Positions 57,723 to 64,000 of a stretch of 64,000 nucleotides of DNA are shown here, piece after piece. The position numbers were made by a program, and so were the translations under genes. Source of the DNA: Gaeumannomyces sp. JS-464 (taxonomy: Eukaryota > Ascomycota > Sordariomycetes > Magnaporthales > Magnaporthaceae); NCBI GenBank assembly GCA_002197995.1, contig NGZR01000001.1:2480001-2544000 (forward strand). The letters are read 5' to 3'. Below the pieces are notes generated by a model that worked only from the letters and a program-made list of their open reading frames with translations, was not told where the DNA came from and ran no database searches. Numbering within the stretch: the stretch's first letter is position 1; every line of letters starts with the position of its first letter.

Positions 57723-59578
57723 ACGTGGTTTACAAGTAAGTGGGCTATATAAACGAGGGCCACGATACGTAACCGCGCGACACTTTTTTTTCGCAACCAA
57801 ATCCTCCACTAACAATAATGTTAACGGGAAACAACGAAAGCCGGGTAATGCTTGCCTTTTAAACCTTGCAATTTAACTTAAAACTAAGCATACGAAAGGC
57901 TGCAAAATTTACTCGATCGCGAAATCGACTTTAACGCGTCGGAAACACGGCTAACCTGCTTAACGCGATACCATGCCCAAATTACGGAAATTAACGGAAT
58001 CCGAAAAGGAAGCGCTTATTAAATACATATTTAAGCTAAATTCGCGAGCATTTCCTCCGCGGCCTTTTAATGTTAAAAATATAACCAACCAACTGCTTAC
58101 CAAACGCGACGCGGGCGACGTCGGTAAAAACTGGGTCGCGAACTTTGTTAAACACCGCGCAAAAATCGATACGCGCTAAATTCGAAAGTACAACTATTAA
58201 AAAGCCAAATGCGAAAATCCTAAGCTCGTTTTTGCGTAATTCGACCTTATACGGAACACTATAGCCAAATATGGCATCCTAGATAACGATATTTACAATT
58301 TCGACGAAACCGGCTTTTTTATAAGCATAATCGCCGCCGTTATAGTTATTATAATATCGGAAAGCTGTAATAAAGCAAAGCTAATTTAGCTTAGCAACCG
58401 GAAATGGGCTACAATTATTTAAAAGGTTAACTGTTGCGGCTAAGCGATTTCCTTTTTTATTATCGTTAAAAGGCAGTACTATTTGGCCAATTGGTATTCG
58501 AAAACCGACCTTTCACGCGATTGGGTTATTTTAACGAGTTTTAACAAGTGGATTACGAACGAACTCGGCTTAAAATGGATTTAGCATTTCGATAAACACA
58601 TTGCATCGCGCGCAAAAAGCACTTATCGTTTATTAATGCTGGACGGTTACGAAAGTTACCATTTAACGAATTTTAAGCTTTATTGCTAAAAATATAACAT
58701 TATTACGCTTTGCGTGTTTTCGCATTCGTTTTACTTTTTTTAACCGCTTAACGTTAAATGCTTTAGCCCGTTAAAAAAGGCGTACGGTTAACAAATCGAA
58801 AATTTAATAAAATTACACGTTAACCACGTAATTAAAGTCGAGTTCTTTTCGGCGTTTAAAGCGGCATTTTTTAACTTTATAACCGAAAAAAATATTTAAA
58901 AAGGTTTCCAAAAGGCTAGCTTTGCTCCTTTTAATCCGAATTCGGTTTTAAAAAAGCTGGATGTAAGGTTATAAATTTTAACTTTTCGAAAAAGCTTTTA
59001 AGCGACGCCGAACTTTGGACCTTTAAAACGCTTTAAACAGTTAAAAACGTAACTTCGCAATTCGAACATATTAAAACTCGGATTTCCAATTACCAAAGCA
59101 GCTTTTCGTTATTTATGCTATCGGTTGTAAACCAATTAACGAAAAGGGCTAAAGCAATTATACATCGGGTTAACCTTTTAAAAGAAAAGTGCTTCAAATT
59201 ACGAAAAGCGAATAAAGCACTAAGCAAACGCCAAAAGGCTAAAAAAACACGTGTTCGATAAGGAGGGTTACATATTATTAAAAAAATACGAAATGTTTTA
59301 AACCAGCAAAAGCTAGATAAGTAATTATAGCAAAAAATGCGCGATTATAAGGGTTAAAAAAAAAGGGCGACGATAACTCGTTAGCGATGTGGCACTTACG
59401 GTAAAACCGGACATAATGCGCGCATTTGTTAGGAAAAAGTAAAAACGTTCGATATATACAATTCCGAATAGTTTAAATGGATTTTAAGCGTTATTAGGTT
59501 AGCATGCGCGTTAATTAACCGGAGGTTGGGGTGTTATAGCCCATTCGCTTATGTGGCCCACTTATTTGTAAACCACGT
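57723..59578 (+). mobile_element. Fot/pogo DNA transposon, copy 4 (transposase on +)
   Basis: 1856 bp between TA (57721-57722) and TA (59579-59580). Transposase from the ATG at 57973: 68 codons are open (MPKLRKLTESEKEALIKYIF, then GDVGKNWVANFVKHRAKID). Stops follow through the DDE part (YNFDETGFF) to the CCHC end (GKTGHNARIC-like, about 59400). It is the least damaged N-terminus of the four copies. Confidence 0.88.
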
Positions 59579-59580
59579 TA

Positions 59581-61960
59581 CGATTAAAAATCGGTATTTT
59601 TTTACCTTTTATCGACGAATTACGAAATAAGCTCGGCAAAGCTTAGTATTTTACGGTTTTAAATTTACGAAAAGCTTATAGCTTAATACGAATTAAAAAA
59701 GGCTAAAAATAGCTTACGGCTTTTAAAATAAAGCTTAAATGCTACGAGTTTTTAGTAATAACTTTTGGTTTTATTAACGTATTAGCTACGTTTTAAAAAA
59801 TAATTAACCATATATTACGTGAATATTTTAACGTTTTCGTTTTCGCGTATTTAAATAATATTTTAATTTTTTCGAAAACGATAAAAAATATAAGCAGTAC
59901 GTAATAATACGTTAATTAAAAGCTATTTAACGCAAAGCTTTTCGTTAAACTAAAAAAATGCGAATGGCATATATAAAAATCGCTTTTTTAAAATTTTAAT
60001 TATATTTAAACAGGTTTATAAAACCTTAAAAAAGTCGAAAAAGTTAAAAATTGGTTTATATTAAAAACGTTACGAAAATACGAAAGTTTTTAGGATTTTT
60101 AAACTTTTACAAACGGTTTATCGTAATTATAGCAAAATCGTTATACTATTTACGAATTTTACTAAAAAAATACCAATTTTATTAGGAAAACACAAAATAA
60201 AAAGCTTTTAAGCAATTACGGGACGTTATAATAAGCGAATTATATTAGCATTTTTAAACATAAAAAAACCTTTTAAAATCGAAACTAGCGCGTCGAATTA
60301 CGCAATTAATAGCTAATTCGGATAATAAACGACAAAACGGTTATATTCGTATGCGTTTTATTCGCAAAAGTTAAATAAATTTAAATTAAATTACTAATTT
60401 ACAATAAAAAACTTTTAGCAATTATTCGAACATTCGAAAAATGGCGATTATACTTTTGCAAAGCTAAGCATTAAATTATAATATATATAAATTATAAAAA
60501 CCTAACACATTTTACTATTAGTAAAAATTTAAATAAACGATAAATCCGTTAAAACGAGTTTGCAAACTATAACATTCGAATCGAATACCGGAAAAAGTCG
60601 GAAAACGGCCGAGCGAACGTTTTAAACCGATAACCGGATTACCAGCTTATAATACCTAAAAAAACACGAATAATCCTAGCGGAAAAACTAAACGGATTTT
60701 TAATTCCGGCATAAAAAATACTCGTTAAAACGGTCCGGTAAAAAAAGTTTAAACTTTAAAAGAAATTTAACAAATTTACAGCTAGCTGGCATACGGCTAT
60801 TAAAGCGTAAAAAAACGTAAAAACGGTTATAATAATATTACGGGTTTGTAAAAAACTTAAACCGAAATAAAAACGCAATAAAAAATTGCGAAAATTATGC
60901 TAAAAATAAGCTAATAGGTAAACCGTACGAGTTATTGCAATTTTTGCTAGCACCGAATGGGGCATAGTAAAAAGTTACTATAAATTTTGTTATTAAACTT
61001 TCCTAATTTAAAAAACCGATAATTAAAGCGAAATACGATAATGTATTAGTAATAGTAAACAGGCTTACCAAATATGCTTTATTTTTACCGTATAAAAAAA
61101 GCAGTAACGTTATTAATTAACGTACGTTTTTATTAAGCACGTAATAGCGAAATATGGCACGTCGAACTGTTTAATTACGGATAAAAATAAATTATTTATA
61201 AGCAAATTTTGGAAAAGGTTTACGGTTTTGCTAAAAGCGGAGCACTTTTTATTTACAGCTTACCACTTTTAAATAAACGAATAAACGAAACGGACGAATT
61301 AAATTATAAAGCAATATTACGTTATTACGTTAATTATAAACAAATAACTAAATATAATTATTTTTATAGCTTAATTCGCTTATAATAGCTTAATTTACAA
61401 AAGTATAAAAACCATACCGTTTTATACGAATTACGAGTTTACACTTATAACGTACAAAAAACTTAAAGCAGGAAGACATGTTTTAATAGCGGAAATACAA
61501 ATAACGAAATTTACTAAACTGTATAAACACTTTAAGCAAAGCTAAAAAAGCTACGGTACTACATAACTACTTAAGCAAACAAAAAAAAATCGAAAAACCG
61601 ACTTTTAAAAAAAGGGATAATTATCTTTTTCGACGACATATTAAAATAAACGACCGAACGATAAATTAAATTATAAAAAACTAAAACCGTTTAAAGTATT
61701 AAAAAAGGTTTTAAACGTAAATTACAAATTCCAATTACCGCTAATTATAAAATCCCACCCGGTTTTTATATTTCCTTATTCGAATTAACGTTACTAGGTT
61801 TTAAAAGCGACAAGTTAATAAAAATCGACGTAAAATAAAAGTACGAAATCGAAATTTTTTTAAATTATAAGCTAAAAAATAAGCTTAAAAAGTATTTAAT
61901 TAAATGGAAAAGTACGGCTACGAAAAAACACGTAGAAAATAGTAACAAATTTTAAATATT
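59581..61960 (+). pseudogene. gypsy reverse transcriptase, integrase and chromodomain, copy 2
   Basis: Reverse transcriptase: FLPFIDELRNKLGKA, LRKAYSLIRIKKG and FAYLNNILIFSKT, where the catalytic YLDD has become YLNN by G-to-A changes (about 59600-59890). Integrase core near 61170-61330 (KFWK; a YHF-T-E-T-R-T-N-like segment). Chromodomain near 61870-61950. Stops throughout; inactive. Confidence 0.75.
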
Positions 61961-62100
61961 ACTAAAAACTTTTAAAAAAATAACGTGTTTTATTAGCGAG
62001 TAACGCATATTAGCAAGTAACGCGTTTTTTATCGCGGTTCGCATTTTCCATTTCCAATTTAATTTTTTAACAACCATAAATAACATCGAAATTTAACGAA

Positions 62101-62501
62101 TGTTACGACCAGCATGCAAGCCCCCGAAACAGCAAAGCAAAAGGGGCCCCGAAGTGGTGCCTCCGCCCCCCCCGGTTACGTAGAATTACGTAACCAGGAG
62201 GGATTTGTGGATTTAACAAAACAACAAATCCAAAAAGGATTGTGGATTATAGCAAAGCCACAAATCCAGCCTAATATAAGGCAAAAGGCAGCGTATATAT
62301 AAAGGATGGATTTCTTATTATCTTAAATAGCTTTAATTAAAACTTCGGCATTAGTTAACCTAAATTAGCTCCTAGCATCCTTTGGGGCAAACAATTAAAT
62401 TGTCCTTTTAAGTTACGTGTTCCCCTATTAACCAAATTAAAAATATTGTCCTTTCCACCCCCGAAATGCTTTACCTTAAAAGCAAACCCCTAATTATAAC
62501 A
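62101..62501 (+). repeat. 5' LTR of gypsy element 3
   Basis: 401 bp. Starts TGTTAC, ends ATAACA (RIP of GTAACA). It has two hairpin units, one of them ending in an inverted pair TTGTGG...CCACAA. It keeps more CpG than the other LTRs. Confidence 0.85.
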
Positions 62502-62547
62502 TTTTAATTAATCCTGTTTAATACTTTTTAAAAGGAGGATAGCAACT

Positions 62548-63560
62548 ATAGCAAGCAGTAGCAAAAAGCCCGAAAAGGAAAAAATTACGGTTTTTACCTT
62601 TAACGGTATTAAATACGACCTTAACAAAGCCGCTAATACGGCTAGCCTTTTTAAGCTTATAACGGTTAAAATCGCTAAAAGCCAGGACGAGGTAAAGCAA
62701 TTTACTGCGAAATTAGCGTTTTTTAAAGCACTTATTGCAATCCGAGCGTATAAGTTCCCGTTTCCGAACCTTTACGAAAAGGAGGACGGCAAATTTAAAA
62801 CGTTTTTCACCGAATGCAAAAGCTATTTTAAGTTTTACGAATAGCAGTTCGTAAACGAGGAGCAAAAAGTCGCTTACGCTGCTATTAAGCTGGACGGCAA
62901 AATGAAAAAGTGGTTTTAGCTAACCTAAAGCGATTATTTTAAAAAGGTATAAGGTAGCTAGGAAATTATTAAACTTATTTTCGCCAGTTTCGAAACCTTC
63001 GGAAAAAAGGTTAAAAAAGTGTTCGGTATAATTAACGAAACACAAAATCGCCGAAAGAAATTTGCTGGCTTTTAAATAGCAAAAGTTTGCAGCCAAATAC
63101 GTAGCGGACTTTTAACGGATTAGTACCAAATTTAATTGGAGCGACGCTACGTTAATATTGCACTTTTACAACGGATTACGCGAAAACGTAAAAGATAAGC
63201 TCGCGAAGCAAAATCGCCCGGAGTTTTTTACGGACTACGTTAAAAATGCAATCCGCATTAGTGATAAACTATACGAACGATAATAGAAAAAGAAAGGATA
63301 TAGTTTCAAAAGTGCGGTATAAGGTAATAAGGCTAACTAGAAAAAGATTAAGCAGCAACCTATTACGGCTTATAAAACGCATTTAAACTTTATAAACTTT
63401 AATGCGGGAGCCATTTACTAGTAATAAGGGTAATAAAAAAAGCAAAAATAAAACTTAAAAAACGGGAAGTGTTTTAAATACGGCTAAGCTGGCTATATAA
63501 AAGTTAATTGCTTTTAGCGAAATAATAACCGCTAAATAGCGAACTTTTAGCGAACGCGGG
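62548..63560 (+). pseudogene. gypsy gag, copy 3, best preserved
   Basis: The start is ATA in place of ATG, then ASSSKKPEKEKITVFTFNGI. The capsid-like region includes SQDEVKQFTAKLAFFKALIA and YEKEDGKFKTFFTECKSYFK. Stops begin after about 100 codons. The CCHC knuckle (KCFKYG-stop-AGYIKVNC) is near 63470-63512. This copy is the best guide to the original gag frame. Confidence 0.75.
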
Positions 63561-64000
63561 ATAGCCCGATATAAAAAAAATGTGTTTTGGATTAACGTTT
63601 AGCTGGATGTATTATTACGACGAACTGTGCGCTATATATTAGTTTAATAAAAAGGCTATTAAATGGTACCTTTGGAAATTCCGAAGCATTTATATGTTTA
63701 AAGCTATAAAGCTCGAGTATAACAGCGAAAGCGAGCAGCGCGTCGCTTTTAGGATTACGAGTTTAAAAGAAAAAAACGGTGCCGTTTTTCGCGGGATTTA
63801 AAAAGGAGCAACTTTAACAAGTAGTGCGAAAAAAGGAAAAGCCCGAGGAAAGCTTTTAAATTAAACACATTTTTTTTAAAAGTTAAAAAATTTTAACACC
63901 GACGCCGAAATAAACCAAACGGTTAAAACTTTAAAACGGCCGAGTTTTAAAAACGAGCAAAAAGCCCGAGCAGTATAACTGCTATACCAATGGTTCGTAA

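Larger units (their letters stand above)
54221..62100 (+). mobile_element. Ty3/gypsy chromovirus-type retrotransposon, copy 2
   Basis: LTR, gag, protease region, a Fot insertion (57723-59578), reverse transcriptase, integrase and chromodomain follow in order, all RIP-mutated. About 150 bp after the chromodomain the sequence meets the LTR at 62101. No polypurine tract precedes that LTR and gag follows it, so it is taken as the start of a third copy inserted into the 3' part of copy 2. Confidence 0.78.
36894..64000. repeat. RIP-mutated AT-rich nested transposon island
   Basis: About 27 kb is filled almost entirely by repeats and reaches the window end. Coding frames of all elements are interrupted by TAA/TAG codons where relatives have CAA/CAG or TGG. 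CpA/TpG is replaced by TpA, and differences between the gypsy copies are nearly all C-T or G-A. No host gene is seen inside. Confidence 0.9.
62101..64000 (+). mobile_element. Ty3/gypsy retrotransposon, copy 3, cut by the window end
   Basis: LTR followed by gag and the start of pol. Sequence differs from copies 1 and 2 mainly by having C or G where they have T or A. It is therefore the least RIP-mutated copy, probably the latest arrival. Confidence 0.82.

Overview
The window looks like nuclear DNA of a filamentous ascomycete, most likely a GC-rich sordariomycete. The support is short GT-AG introns of 59-115 nt with CTAAC-like branch points, a dispersed 5S rRNA gene very close to the Neurospora type, a HET-domain protein, and a 27-kb AT-rich block whose transposon relics are full of C-to-T / G-to-A stop codons, the signature of repeat-induced point mutation (RIP). 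I cannot name the species.

Layout. 1-9361: no convincing gene, only G-rich, pyrimidine-rich and microsatellite sequence. 9362-11931 (-): a fungal protein of the 'LPxEVRLxIYxLV' type, broken by several apparent 1-nt shifts. 12431-15898: a divergent pair encoding a catabolic, AlsS-type acetolactate synthase (-) and an acetolactate decarboxylase (+), with a 666-bp intergenic region between the start codons. Together they give the two-step route pyruvate -> acetolactate -> acetoin. 16828-17501 (+): secreted cupredoxin. 18157-20660 (-) and 21477-22843 (+): the mitochondrial i-AAA protease Yme1 and the replication factor Orc6, divergently transcribed. 22924-24234 (-): an extended SDR with a 21-nt micro-exon coding for part of its Rossmann motif. 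24643-24761 (+): 5S rRNA.

25-36.8 kb is a gene graveyard: pieces of a galactose/glyoxal-oxidase-like protein, a transposase-type helix-turn-helix, an NAD-binding N-terminus, a chromodomain, an amino-acid permease and an alpha/beta-hydrolase that has lost its nucleophile elbow. A large HET-domain locus (28334-32105) sits among them.

36.9-64 kb is a nested, RIP-mutated transposon island. A Tad-like LINE (- strand) is split by a chromodomain Ty3/gypsy element (37373-52958) that keeps a perfect CTTTG target duplication. That element carries a Ty1/copia element (38565-44090) and three Fot/pogo DNA transposons, and lost about 1.14 and 1.75 kb of gypsy sequence at two of the Fot junctions. A second gypsy copy (from 54221) holds a fourth Fot element, and a third gypsy copy begins at 62101.

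Many coding regions need one or two single-base corrections, often at short G/C or A runs. Because this also happens in ORC6, an essential gene, at least part of it is best read as consensus indel error rather than gene death.
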